Below are positions 48,940 through 57,001 of a stretch of 64,000 bases of DNA, piece after piece (position 1 is the first letter of the stretch; each line of letters starts with the position of its first letter). The notes below the pieces were generated by a model. It did not search any database and was not told the DNA's origin. It was given only the letters and a program-made list of their open reading frames with translations. The stretch comes from Thomasclavelia sp. GTDB lineage: Bacteria; Bacillota_I; Bacilli_A; Erysipelotrichales; Coprobacillaceae. The stretch spans positions 28,221 through 92,220 of the forward strand of contig JAQVWN010000006.1 of assembly GCA_028749475.1 (NCBI GenBank). The letters are read 5' to 3'. The translations under genes and the position numbers were made by a program.

Positions 48940-50169
48940 ATGAATAAAAATACATTTAAATTAAATCAAATAGAACTAAAAGATAAAAAAGTCTTTAGGG
49001 ATGCAATTCATAATTATATTCCCGTAAACTACTCAACTATTTTAGAATTAATAAACACTCCCCAAATGCAAAGACTTAGAAGAATTAAACAACTAGGAGG
49101 AACCTTTCAAGTTTACCAAAGTGCTGAACACTCTAGGTTTACTCATTCTTTAGGAGTTTATTATATAATCCTAAGAATGATAGATGAAACGCCAATTAAA
49201 GATCATTTATCAGACTATGAAAAATTAGTAGTTATGTGTGCTGGTCTTCTTCATGATTTAGGTCATGGACCATTTTCTCATTCTTTTGAAGAAGTTTTTA
49301 ATACTAATCATGAATTTTATACTAGCGCTATTATTAATGATAATACCGACATAACTCAAGTCTTAGAGAAGACAATAAAAGGTTTAGCTAAAGATGTTTC
49401 AATGGTTATAGAAAAAACTTATCCTAATAAAATATTAGTTCAAATGGTATCTTCGCAATTAGATGCTGATAGAATGGATTACTTACTTAGAGATTCATAT
49501 TTTACAGGAACCACTTATGGCCAATTTGATTTATCGAGAATTATTAGAGTAATAAAAATAGATGATAATAAAATTGTCTATAAAGCCTCAGGTGTCCAAG
49601 CAATCGAAAACTATATCCTAGCTAGATATCATATGTACTGGCAAGTTTATTTTCATCCAACAGTTCGTTCATATGATCAACTATTAAAAGCATGTTTTGA
49701 TCGAATTAAAGATTTATATAATGAAGGATTTGATTTAGGTGATATAAGATATCTAAAACCATTTTTAGATAATAAGATAACTACTTTAGATTATCTAAAT
49801 CTAGATGAAGGAATAATCACTTATTATTTTAAAGTCTTTAGTACTTCTAACGATAAGATTCTTTGTGATTTAACCTCAAGGTATTTAAACAGAGTTCTCT
49901 TTGATTATGAAGACTACACTTCTAAAAAAAGAATGACTGAAATAATCCAAGATTGTAATAATAAAGGATATGATGCTAAATACTATGTTCGAACTGATGA
50001 CCAAACTCAGATACCATATCTTCACTATGGAGAGAGAAAAGATATTGGCGAAATAGAAATATTAACTAATAATGGATTAGTATCTTTACCAGAAGCAAGT
50101 GAAATAGTAGGGGCTATTACTTCCTCCAATAATAAAAAAATAGATCATAAGATCTATTTCCCAAAATAA
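48940..50169 (+). CDS. HD domain phosphohydrolase (SAMHD1/YwfO-like)
   Basis: The ATG at 48940 gives a 409-residue protein. The HD motif is intact: His in EHSRFTHSLGV (about residue 62-66) and the His-Asp pair in GLLHDLGHGPFSHSFE (about 103-118), with a further Asp in QLDADRMDYLLRDS (about 172-185). This is the dNTP triphosphohydrolase-like group of which YwfO and SAMHD1 are members. Nucleotide hydrolysis is likely but the substrate is not clear. A TTG at 48910 could extend it, but that falls upstream of the -10 box. It converges on a lipoprotein gene. Confidence 0.85.
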   Translation: MNKNTFKLNQIELKDKKVFRDAIHNYIPVNYSTILELINTPQMQRLRRIKQLGGTFQVYQSAEHSRFTHSLGVYYIILRMIDETPIKDHLSDYEKLVVMCAGLLHDLGHGPFSHSFEEVFNTNHEFYTSAIINDNTDITQVLEKTIKGLAKDVSMVIEKTYPNKILVQMVSSQLDADRMDYLLRDSYFTGTTYGQFDLSRIIRVIKIDDNKIVYKASGVQAIENYILARYHMYWQVYFHPTVRSYDQLLKACFDRIKDLYNEGFDLGDIRYLKPFLDNKITTLDYLNLDEGIITYYFKVFSTSNDKILCDLTSRYLNRVLFDYEDYTSKKRMTEIIQDCNNKGYDAKYYVRTDDQTQIPYLHYGERKDIGEIEILTNNGLVSLPEASEIVGAITSSNNKKIDHKIYFPK

Positions 50170-50194
50170 AAACTAGGCTAAGCCTAGTTTTTAT
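50168..50194. terminator. Bidirectional terminator between HD and lipoprotein genes
   Basis: AAACTAGGCT and AGCCTAGTTT pair as a near-perfect palindrome flanked by A and T runs. Confidence 0.87.
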
Positions 50195-50679
50195 TTATCT
50201 GTAACGGTTTTAATTGTATAACCTTGTTGTTTAAGTGCTTTCTTTGTTTCTTTTAAAGAAATATAATCAACATCTTCACCAGTAGTTGAAGTTACTAAAC
50301 CAGCTGTTTTAAGTTCAGAAAGATCAGCTTTTTTATAGTTGATTGTTACAGTTACAATAATATTAGTACCTTCCACTTTAGAATCTATTGTAACCCCCTT
50401 ACAACTTGCATAAGCAGTAAGACCAGATTTAATTTGTTCTAATGTTTGATCAGCTAGAGTTTCATAACTTGTTCCAGCAAGTTTATAAGTTAATAAGTTT
50501 GATTGACTCATTACTTTATCATCTTCTGCTTTAATAGTCATTACTTCAGTAGCTGGAATACCAGATGATGTGGTAGTTAATGTTGCAGTGGTAGTCGTTT
50601 TTTCCACACTTGAAGATCCACAACCAACTAGTACTAGTAAGGCCACCGCCATTACTAATAGAGATTTAATTTTTTTCAT
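50191..50679 (-). CDS. YehR-like (DUF1307) lipoprotein
   Basis: This 162-residue protein has a lipoprotein signal peptide with lipobox LVGC (Cys20) and a Thr/Ser-rich spacer. The rest (about 45-160) resembles DUF1307, the YehR family: a mixed alpha/beta fold with VMTIKAEDDKV near the start and the Tyr/Lys-rich middle. The function of the family is unknown. It would be lipidated by Lgt. An AAAGGA site precedes the ATG. It has a shared terminator. Confidence 0.75.
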   Translation of the reverse strand: MKKIKSLLVMAVALLVLVGCGSSSVEKTTTTATLTTTSSGIPATEVMTIKAEDDKVMSQSNLLTYKLAGTSYETLADQTLEQIKSGLTAYASCKGVTIDSKVEGTNIIVTVTINYKKADLSELKTAGLVTSTTGEDVDYISLKETKKALKQQGYTIKTVTDK

Positions 50680-50772
50680 CCTTTTATTTTCCTTTCAAAT
50701 TTATTTCCCAATGAAATTATATAATATTATTTCTTGTTTAGTCCATAGATTCTAAAATAAAAATCCATATTG

Positions 50773-50781
50773 TGGTATAAT
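50773..50781 (+). promoter_or_regulatory. Extended -10 promoter for a possibly leaderless DUF1934 transcript
   Basis: TGG directly before TATAAT (50776-50781) forms an extended -10. The ATG at 50788 begins six bases later, with no ribosome site between. Confidence 0.6.
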
Positions 50782-50787
50782 ACAGCC

Positions 50788-51171
50788 ATGATAAATAGGA
50801 TAAAACTAACATATCATTCAGTATTTAAGTACCCTGATCATAATGAATCAGTTAAATTTAGTTCTGAAGGATATAAAGAAGAAAATGATGATTATATGGA
50901 GTTTAGAATTAAACATCAAGAATATAATATTAAAATATCAATTAAGGATGATGAAATTATCCTGAATAATAATGGCTCTATTTTAAAACTAAAAGAAAAT
51001 GAATTAATAGAAAATGATTATGAAACTGAATATGGAATAATGAATATTACAACTTGTCTACTTATTAATGATCATCAAGATTCATTAAGAATTAAATATC
51101 AACTATTAGATGGTGATAAAATTCTAAGCAATGCCTATTTAAGCCTGAACTATAAAATAATGGAGAATTAA
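50788..51171 (+). CDS. DUF1934 (YwiB-like) beta-barrel protein
   Basis: This 127-residue protein is rich in beta strands and fits DUF1934, a small lipocalin-like barrel of unknown function. In Bacillus its relative YwiB is next to argS; here a cardiolipin synthase gene intervenes. The sequence has no signal peptide or membrane helix, so it should be cytosolic. Its promoter is an extended -10 and its message seems leaderless. Confidence 0.72.
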   Translation: MINRIKLTYHSVFKYPDHNESVKFSSEGYKEENDDYMEFRIKHQEYNIKISIKDDEIILNNNGSILKLKENELIENDYETEYGIMNITTCLLINDHQDSLRIKYQLLDGDKILSNAYLSLNYKIMEN

Positions 51172-51172
51172 A

Positions 51173-52681
51173 ATGAAAAAGCTATTTATGAATCGAATCT
51201 TTAATACTGGTTTATTAATAATTATTCAAATTATTATAATAGTTATTGCTTTAATAAATCTCTTTAATTTATCTTTCTTTATGTCATGGCTATTTAGAAT
51301 TATCTCTTTTATTATAGCCATCTATATCGTCTCTAAAGATGAAGACCCTGATTATAAAATAATCTGGATATTTATTATTTTAATAGTGCCATTATTTGGG
51401 GGAATGACATATATCTTATTTGGAAATAAAAAACCATCTCGTCGTCTAAGAGAAGCCTATGAATTTGATTATGAATCAACTAATAAATATATTTATCCTA
51501 ATGATAAAATAAAAGAGATCAATGATGAATATAAAGGCCAAATGAATTATTTAGTTAATCAAGGATATCCTTTGTATGATGATTCATGTTTAGAATATTA
51601 TGATTTGGGGGATAGAAATTATCCTGATTTAATTAAAGAACTTAAAAAAGCTCAACATTTTATTTTTATGGAGTACTTTATTGTCCATGATGGAAAAATG
51701 TTTTCAGAAATACTTTCTATTCTAGAAGAAAAAGTCAAACAAGGAGTTGAAGTAAGATTTATGTATGATGATGTTGGCTGTGCCAATACTCTTCCCAATA
51801 AATACTACCTTCAACTTAGAAAAAAAGGAATTCAAAGTATTGCTTTTAATCCATTTAAACCAATTATATCAGTAGCGATGAATAATCGTGATCATCGAAA
51901 GATTACCGTTATAGATGGTAATGTAGGCTTTTGTGGAGGCTTTAACTTAGCCGATGAATATATTAATCAAAAAGAAAGATTTGGTCATTGGAAAGATACA
52001 GGAGTAATGATTAAAGGTAACGCTACTTGGAATCTAACAATTATGTTTTTAAATACTTGGCATGTAGCTACTAAAACAAGGGAAGATATTGATAAATATC
52101 ATCCTAGAAACTATCCATCTCAAGAAATACAACCTAATGGTTATATTTTGCCTTATGGAGATAGTCCTTTAGATAATGAATTAGTAGGAGCTAATGTTTA
52201 TTTAAACCTCATCAATCAATCTAAAAGATATGTTTATATTGATGCCCCATATTTAATTATTAATTCAGAACTACAAAATGCTTTAATAAACGCTGCTAAA
52301 AGAGGAGTTGATATTAGAATAGTAACTCCTGGAATACCAGATAAAAAGATAGTATTTAAAGTAACTAGAAGTTACTACGAAGACTTAGTAACTAATGGTA
52401 TTAAAATCTATGAATATACACCAGGCTTTGTGCATGCCAAAAACTTTGTGGTCGATGATGAAGTTGCGACCGTGGGGACTATCAATTTAGACTATCGTTC
52501 ATTATATCTCCATTTTGAATGTGGAGTATATATGTATAAATGTACAAAGATAATGGATATTAAAGAAGACTTCTTTAATACAATTAATAAGTCTCATCAA
52601 ATTAAGGAAGAAGATATTAAAAAAGGAAAGTTTAGAGATGTCTGGACTATGATTTTAAGATTAATAGCTCCAATCTTATAA
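51173..52681 (+). CDS. cls: Cardiolipin synthase
   Basis: This 502-residue protein has two N-terminal membrane helices (about residues 10-75) and two phospholipase D domains. HKD motifs are at HRKITVIDG (about residue 240) and HAKNFVVDD (about 420). It joins two phosphatidylglycerols to make cardiolipin and glycerol at the membrane. The gene begins two bases after the DUF1934 stop codon, so the two are one operon. It ends just before the argS promoter. Confidence 0.94.
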   Translation: MKKLFMNRIFNTGLLIIIQIIIIVIALINLFNLSFFMSWLFRIISFIIAIYIVSKDEDPDYKIIWIFIILIVPLFGGMTYILFGNKKPSRRLREAYEFDYESTNKYIYPNDKIKEINDEYKGQMNYLVNQGYPLYDDSCLEYYDLGDRNYPDLIKELKKAQHFIFMEYFIVHDGKMFSEILSILEEKVKQGVEVRFMYDDVGCANTLPNKYYLQLRKKGIQSIAFNPFKPIISVAMNNRDHRKITVIDGNVGFCGGFNLADEYINQKERFGHWKDTGVMIKGNATWNLTIMFLNTWHVATKTREDIDKYHPRNYPSQEIQPNGYILPYGDSPLDNELVGANVYLNLINQSKRYVYIDAPYLIINSELQNALINAAKRGVDIRIVTPGIPDKKIVFKVTRSYYEDLVTNGIKIYEYTPGFVHAKNFVVDDEVATVGTINLDYRSLYLHFECGVYMYKCTKIMDIKEDFFNTINKSHQIKEEDIKKGKFRDVWTMILRLIAPIL

Positions 52682-52685
52682 TTTA

Positions 52686-52714
52686 TTGACTTAAAGTACC
52701 TTTAATGGTAACTT
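52686..52714 (+). promoter_or_regulatory. Candidate promoter upstream of argS
   Basis: TTGACT at 52686-52691 with TAACTT after 17 bases. An imperfect dyad (AAGTACC/GGTAACTT) overlaps the spacer. The match is moderate. Confidence 0.4.
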
Positions 52715-52740
52715 ATTATGGATGCTAAGGAGGAAAATTA

Positions 52741-54399
52741 GTGGTTAATGAAATAGAAAACAACTTAAAAATAACTTTTAAAAATGCAATTATTGAATCT
52801 GGATTATTAGATGAATATGATGAAAATAATATAAATATTGAAATACCTAAAGATACTAGTCATGGTGATTATTCAACTAATATTGCAATGCAACTTACAA
52901 GAGTTTTAAAAACTAATCCTCGTGAAATAGCTACAAAAATTATTGAACATGTAAAAAAAGAAGAAGCCGGTATTGCTAAAATAGAAATAGCTGGTCCTGG
53001 TTTTATCAACATAACTTTAGATAATAATGCAATGACTTCAATTATTGATACAGTATTAAAGCAAAAAGATAACTATGGTCATACTAACTTTGGTCAAGGT
53101 ATTAAAGTAAATGTGGAATTTGTCTCAGCTAATCCAACTGGTGATCTTCATTTAGGTCACGCTAAAGGAGCAGCAGTAGGCGATAGTATCTGTCGAATAA
53201 TGAGTGCTGCTGGTTATAAAGTAACTAGAGAATACTATATTAATGATGCTGGTAACCAAATTACTAATCTTGCTTATTCACTTCTTGCTAGATATAAACA
53301 AGCATTTGGTCTAGAAGCATCAATAGGAGAAGATGGATATCAAGGTAAAGATATTATCAAGATTGCAAATGACATAAAAGAAAAAGATGGCGATAAGTAT
53401 TTAAAGGTTTCTGAAAAGGAAGCTATCGAATTCTTTAGAGAAGAAGGTACTAAATACGAACTTCAAAAGATAAAAGATATTTTAAAAGAATTTAGAGTAG
53501 TACATGATGTTTGGTTCTCAGAATCTTCTTTATATAAAGAAGATAGAGTTGTACCAACAATCAAAAAACTAACAGATAAAGGTTATACTTATACTAAAGA
53601 TGGAGCATTATGGTTCGAATCAACAAAGTTTAATGATGATAAGGATCGAGTTCTTATCAAAAAAGATGGTTCATATACTTATTTAACTCCCGATATTGCT
53701 TACCATTTAAATAAACTAGATCGTGGATATGAATATTTAGTTGATTTACTTGGAGCTGATCATCATGGATATATAAATAGAATGAAAGCAGCTATTGCTG
53801 CTCTTGGATATAATCCTGATCAACTTCATATGGATATCTTACAAATGGTTAGAATGACTGAGAATGGCGAAGTAGTCAAAATGAGTAAAAGAACTGGTAA
53901 TGCCATTACTATTAAAGACTTAATTGATGAAATAGGTGTTGATGCTTCAAGATACTTCTTTGTAGCAAAAGCAGCTAATACACCATACGATTTTGATATT
54001 GGTTTAGCTAAATCAAAATCAAATGAAAATCCAGTTTATTATGCTCAATATGCGCATGCAAGAATGTGTTCAATTGGGAAACAAGCTCAGGAAAAGAATA
54101 TTGGGATTGCTAGTAGTTATGAATTATTAACTAATCCTAAAGAAGTTGAACTTTTAAAACAAATCAATGAATTACCTAATGTTGTAACTGATGGAGCAAG
54201 TAGTCGTGCTCCACATAAGATTGCAAATTATATTCAAAAACTTGCACAATTATTCCATAGTTTCTATAATGAGTGTTACGTAATTGATGAAGAAAACAAA
54301 GAGTTATCTTCTCAACGTTTAGCACTTGTAGAAGCTAGTAAAATAACTTTAAAGAATGCTTTAGATTTAATTGGAGTTAGTGCTCCAGAAAAAATGTAG
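52741..54399 (+). CDS. argS: Arginyl-tRNA synthetase
   Basis: This 552-residue class I synthetase has the HIGH-type motif in NPTGDLHLGHAKG (about residues 131-143) and KMSKR (about 380-384, VVKMSKRTGNAI). The N-terminal Arg-tRNA synthetase domain and the C-terminal DALR anticodon-binding domain (about 435-552, HARMCSIGKQ onward) are present. The start is a GTG after AAGGAGG. rpoE follows 11 bases later. The length matches the family. Confidence 0.97.
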   Translation: MVNEIENNLKITFKNAIIESGLLDEYDENNINIEIPKDTSHGDYSTNIAMQLTRVLKTNPREIATKIIEHVKKEEAGIAKIEIAGPGFINITLDNNAMTSIIDTVLKQKDNYGHTNFGQGIKVNVEFVSANPTGDLHLGHAKGAAVGDSICRIMSAAGYKVTREYYINDAGNQITNLAYSLLARYKQAFGLEASIGEDGYQGKDIIKIANDIKEKDGDKYLKVSEKEAIEFFREEGTKYELQKIKDILKEFRVVHDVWFSESSLYKEDRVVPTIKKLTDKGYTYTKDGALWFESTKFNDDKDRVLIKKDGSYTYLTPDIAYHLNKLDRGYEYLVDLLGADHHGYINRMKAAIAALGYNPDQLHMDILQMVRMTENGEVVKMSKRTGNAITIKDLIDEIGVDASRYFFVAKAANTPYDFDIGLAKSKSNENPVYYAQYAHARMCSIGKQAQEKNIGIASSYELLTNPKEVELLKQINELPNVVTDGASSRAPHKIANYIQKLAQLFHSFYNECYVIDEENKELSSQRLALVEASKITLKNALDLIGVSAPEKM

Positions 54400-54410
54400 G
54401 AGGAAATACA

Positions 54411-54746
54411 ATGGCAAATAATAAATCAATGGTAGATACAGCAGTAGATATCTTAAAAGATAAAAAGAAAGAAATGAATTTCTATGATTTATATGATGCA
54501 GTAGCTAAAGAGTTAGAATTAGATGAAGAAGGAAAAGAAGATAAAAAATCTTTATTTTATACTAACATTACTTTAGATGGTCGTTTTATTACATTAGGAG
54601 AAAATGTTTGGGATTTAAGAACTTCTCATAAATACGAAGATGTAAATATTGATATGAATGATATTTACAATACAGATGATGCTGATGAAGACAGCGAAGA
54701 AGATGACGATGACGATTCAGTAGAAGAAGACGATTATAATAATTAA
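54411..54746 (+). CDS. rpoE: DNA-directed RNA polymerase delta subunit
   Basis: This 111-residue protein has an N-terminal HARE-HTH fold (about residues 5-75; NFYDLYDAVAKEL, YTNITLDGRFITLGENVWDLR) and a strongly acidic, disordered tail of Asp and Glu. The combination is diagnostic of the Firmicute-specific delta subunit, which speeds polymerase release from DNA and tunes initiation. The tail is shorter than in Bacillus. AGGAGG precedes the ATG. Confidence 0.95.
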   Translation: MANNKSMVDTAVDILKDKKKEMNFYDLYDAVAKELELDEEGKEDKKSLFYTNITLDGRFITLGENVWDLRTSHKYEDVNIDMNDIYNTDDADEDSEEDDDDDSVEEDDYNN

Positions 54747-54790
54747 TAATTATTATTCTAAATTCATCTTAGAAATAACTAAAGAAATTA

Positions 54791-54819
54791 TTGACGTATT
54801 ATCTAAAAAATGATAATAT
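54791..54819 (+). promoter_or_regulatory. Promoter of the infC-rpmI-rplT operon
   Basis: TTGACG at 54791-54796, a 17-base spacer and TAATAT at 54814-54819. The start site would lie near 54826, ahead of the structured leader. Confidence 0.72.
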
Positions 54820-54825
54820 GCTAAG

Positions 54826-54947
54826 GTAAATGAAATAGTGGAAAGAAGAAGTACCTACTTCTCGCCTGATTGATTAACGTTGATAGGCAAATGTCACAAG
54901 ATAATTCTTAAAGACAAGGTGGGTACAATATGTACTCACTTTTTATT
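54826..54947 (+). promoter_or_regulatory. Ribosomal L20-type autoregulatory leader
   Basis: The long leader before infC-rpmI-rplT contains an ACTTCTCGCCT block and a matching AGGCAAATG (about 54866-54886), then a terminator hairpin. This is the position and arrangement of the L20 leader of Firmicutes, where ribosomal protein L20 binds an rRNA-like fold and stops transcription. The assignment is by position and short motifs; a covariance search would settle it. Confidence 0.72.
54919..54947 (+). terminator. Attenuator of the infC leader
   Basis: GTGGGTAC pairs with GTACTCAC (one G-U) around AATAT, followed by a T-run, about 25 bases before the infC start. Confidence 0.82.
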
Positions 54948-54973
54948 TAAATAGAAACTAATGGGAGGTGGCT

Positions 54974-55522
54974 ATTATTCGCCGATATGACAACAAAAAA
55001 CCAGTAAAGAAAGAAGATCCAATTAACGAAAAGATTCGTTTTAAGGAAATGTTAGTTATTGATCAAAATGGTGATCAATTAGGAACACTACCTAAGGCTC
55101 AAGCTTTAAAGGTAGCAGAAGATGCTGGTTTAGATTTAGTTTTAGTTGCTGGAAATGCAAAACCACCAGTATGTCGTGTTATGGACTACGGTAAATATCG
55201 TTTCGAACAACAAAAGAAAGCTAGAGAAATGAAAAGAAACTCTAAAGCTGCAGCATTAAAAGAAACTCAATTATCTGTAACTATTGATGTTCATGATAAG
55301 AATGTAAAGCTTAAAAGAACAATTAAATGGTTAGAAGAAGGTAGTAAAGTTAAAATTGCTATTAGATTTAGAGGACGTCAAATCGCTCATGCGGATTTAG
55401 GTAAAAAGGTCATTGATGACTTTGTAGCCGAATGTAGTGAAGTAGGTGTACTTGAAAAAGAAGCTAAATTAGAGGGAAGAACTCTAATTGCAATAGTTGC
55501 CCCTATTAATAAGAGAAAATAA
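54974..55522 (+). CDS. infC: Translation initiation factor IF-3, AUU start codon
   Basis: This IF-3 of about 182 residues has the N-domain ([20 protein letters not shown]) and C-domain ([15 protein letters not shown]), here cited by their cores. The GTG at 54968 lies within the Shine-Dalgarno GGGAGGTG, so it is not the start. Two ATT codons follow at 54974 and 54977. infC genes characteristically start with AUU so that IF-3, which rejects such codons, limits its own synthesis. I use 54974 because it matches the usual Bacillus arrangement; 54977 is equally spaced. Confidence 0.95.
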   Translation: MIRRYDNKKPVKKEDPINEKIRFKEMLVIDQNGDQLGTLPKAQALKVAEDAGLDLVLVAGNAKPPVCRVMDYGKYRFEQQKKAREMKRNSKAAALKETQLSVTIDVHDKNVKLKRTIKWLEEGSKVKIAIRFRGRQIAHADLGKKVIDDFVAECSEVGVLEKEAKLEGRTLIAIVAPINKRK

Positions 55523-55539
55523 CAAAGGAGATATTTATT

Positions 55540-55734
55540 ATGCCAAAGATGAAAACCCACAGTGGTCTTAAGAAAAGAATTAAAAGAACTAGCTCAGGTA
55601 AATTAAAACGTTCTCATGCATACGTTTCACATTTATCTCATAACAAAACTCATAAACAAAAGAAACACCTAGCTAAATCTACAGTAGTTAGTGCTTCAGA
55701 TTATAAGAGAATTAAATCTAGATTACCTAGATAA
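55540..55734 (+). CDS. rpmI: Ribosomal protein bL35
   Basis: This 64-residue basic protein begins [14 protein letters not shown] and ends with SRLPR, the typical L35 form. It is between infC and rplT as in most bacteria, 17 bases after infC, with an AAAGGAG site. Confidence 0.97.
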   Translation: MPKMKTHSGLKKRIKRTSSGKLKRSHAYVSHLSHNKTHKQKKHLAKSTVVSASDYKRIKSRLPR

Positions 55735-55758
55735 TAGAAGGATAAGGAGGAAATATAA

Positions 55759-56118
55759 ATGGCAAGAGTTAAAGGTGGTTACACAGCTAGACATAGAAGA
55801 AAAAAAGTTCTTAAATTAGCTAAAGGTTATTTTGGAGCTAAACATAAATTATATAAAACAGCTAATGAACAAGTAATGCATTCATATGCATATGCTTATC
55901 GTGATAGAAGACAAGTTAAAAGAGATATGCGTAAACTTTGGATTGCTCGTATTAATGCAGCAGCAAGACTTAATGATATTTCATATTCTCAATTAATGCA
56001 CGGATTAAAAGTTGCAAATGTTGATATTAATAGAAAAATACTTTCAGAAATCGCTATTCATGATCCTAAAGGATTCACAACAATCGTTGATACTGCAAAA
56101 AAAGCATTAGCTAAATAA
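55759..56118 (+). CDS. rplT: Ribosomal protein bL20
   Basis: This 119-residue basic protein begins [15 protein letters not shown] and contains [20 protein letters not shown], here in its normal place near residue 48. It is the likely regulator of this operon through the upstream leader. AAGGAGG precedes the ATG. A strong terminator follows. Confidence 0.97.
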   Translation: MARVKGGYTARHRRKKVLKLAKGYFGAKHKLYKTANEQVMHSYAYAYRDRRQVKRDMRKLWIARINAAARLNDISYSQLMHGLKVANVDINRKILSEIAIHDPKGFTTIVDTAKKALAK

Positions 56119-56124
56119 TACTCG

Positions 56125-56151
56125 AAACGCCTATAATTAGGCGTTTTTTTA
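56125..56151 (+). terminator. Terminator of the infC-rpmI-rplT operon
   Basis: AACGCCTA pairs with TAGGCGTT around TAAT, followed by a long T-run. Confidence 0.9.
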
Positions 56152-56222
56152 ATTTTATTAAAAAAATAAAAAAAATTAAACTTTTTATGAACCTTTTATT
56201 TTTATCTTGCGTTAGTATTAGT

Positions 56223-56528
56223 GAAAAGAGAGTTGGTACCTCTTTTCGACAGGGATTTATAAATGGTGTGTGGTGTGTGATATAAATGGTGTGCTTGTTT
56301 CAAAGGACGAAGGTTGTGTGTGCATCACACCAATAAATTGTTCATTAGTCAATTCATTGAATTGATTGGTGATAGATGGTTATGAAAAAATAAAACAAAA
56401 CTTTCTCACAGCATTCATCGATGCCAAGAGCTAGTAGTGGGCTTTTGTCATCACAGGTGAATGGACTTCATAACCAAAACTAAAGTACATTTTGTACTTT
56501 AGTCGATAACTACTATCGTTTTGATAGT
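56223..56528 (+). ncRNA. Candidate structured RNA of unknown class (leader of a small gene)
   Basis: The 430-base gap after rplT holds five perfect inverted repeats. They are GAAAAGAG/CTCTTTTC (56223-56247), TCAATTC/GAATTGA (56349-56365), TGGTTATGAA/TTCATAACCA (56377-56476), CTAAAGTAC/GTACTTTAG (56480-56502) and ACTATC/GATAGT (56512-56528). Within the third, ACAAAA pairs with TTTTGT and GCAT with ATGC. A direct repeat ATAAATGGTGTG occurs at 56260 and 56283. No T-run ends it, and a 63-residue gene starts 28 bases later. I read it as a folded leader or an independent RNA. It is none of the riboswitches I can recall. Confidence 0.5.
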
Positions 56529-56556
56529 GAATATAGATTAGACTGGGGTGAACAGT

Positions 56557-56748
56557 ATGGTAAGAATAGAACCAAAGGACGAATTTTTACTTAAATTGAT
56601 GTATATGTGCGAAGATTATACTAATGGATTGTCAGATTCTAATATTGAAGAAATATATGATATTCCATCAGGATTCGTTAATGTATATTATCAAATTGGT
56701 AAAAACTATATTGAACATCCTAAAAGAAATGCAGTTAGTATTACATAA
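56557..56748 (+). CDS. Small protein of unknown function (63 residues)
   Basis: The ATG at 56557 follows GGGGTGA at good distance; a GTG at 56548 is inside that site. The product is slightly acidic, soluble and helical-looking, beginning VRIEPKDEFLLKLMYM and including an IEEIYDIPSGFVNVYYQIG segment. It has no signal peptide or membrane helix. I do not recognise the family. A hairpin-T-run overlaps its stop codon. It follows a long structured leader, which suggests its expression is regulated at the RNA level. Real ribosome site, terminator and codon use make it likely to be a gene. Confidence 0.65.
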   Translation: MVRIEPKDEFLLKLMYMCEDYTNGLSDSNIEEIYDIPSGFVNVYYQIGKNYIEHPKRNAVSIT

Positions 56749-56770
56749 GACATCTTAGATGTCTTTTTTT
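56748..56770 (+). terminator. Terminator after the small gene
   Basis: AGACATC pairs with GATGTCT around TTA, with a run of eight T residues. Confidence 0.87.
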
Positions 56771-56793
56771 TATAGATTTTATTTTAAATTATG

Positions 56794-56821
56794 TTGAATT
56801 AAATTAAATTCATGATAATAT
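56794..56821 (+). promoter_or_regulatory. Promoter of a small RNA
   Basis: TTGAAT at 56794-56799, a 16-base spacer and TAATAT at 56816-56821; the first RNA hairpin begins seven bases downstream. Confidence 0.55.
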
Positions 56822-56827
56822 TATATT

Positions 56828-56952
56828 GTAGGAACGGTATAAGTATCCTACTTTCTCCATCATTAATTTATGATAACATAATTTAATGATAGTATTGACT
56901 TCCCTGTCAATCGAGTCTCAACTAGCCAATAATGTTGAGGCTCACTTTTTTT
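56828..56952 (+). ncRNA. Candidate independent small RNA with four hairpins
   Basis: About 125 bases fold into four successive hairpins. They are GTAGGA/TCCTAC (56828-56851), ATCATTAA/TTAATGAT extended by TTATG/CATAA (56859-56890), ATTGAC/GTCAAT (56894-56911) and the terminator GAGTCTCAAC/GTTGAGGCTC (56913-56943) with a T-run. A promoter precedes it, and the next gene has its own TATAAT (56977-56982). No open frame is present. It matches no RNA family I know. Proximity to the next gene leaves a leader role possible, but the terminator and separate promoter favour a stand-alone RNA. Confidence 0.55.
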
Positions 56953-57001
56953 ATATTCAAAAATTATATTTTCCTATATAATGGCATTAAGGAGGGGAAT
57001 T

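Noticed and set aside
50191..50679. Substrate-binding protein of an ABC importer
   Set aside because: It is a lipoprotein, but at 162 residues is too small and has no transporter neighbours; DUF1307/YehR fits better.
54968..54970. GTG start for infC
   Set aside because: It is part of the GGGAGGTG ribosome site, so a start there would have no site of its own.
56237..56254. tmRNA (ssrA)
   Set aside because: TTCGACAGGGAT matches the tmRNA 5' box, but the bases before it find no partner for an acceptor stem, there is no tRNA-like T arm at a 3' end, and no tag frame ending in Ala-Leu-Ala-Ala was found.
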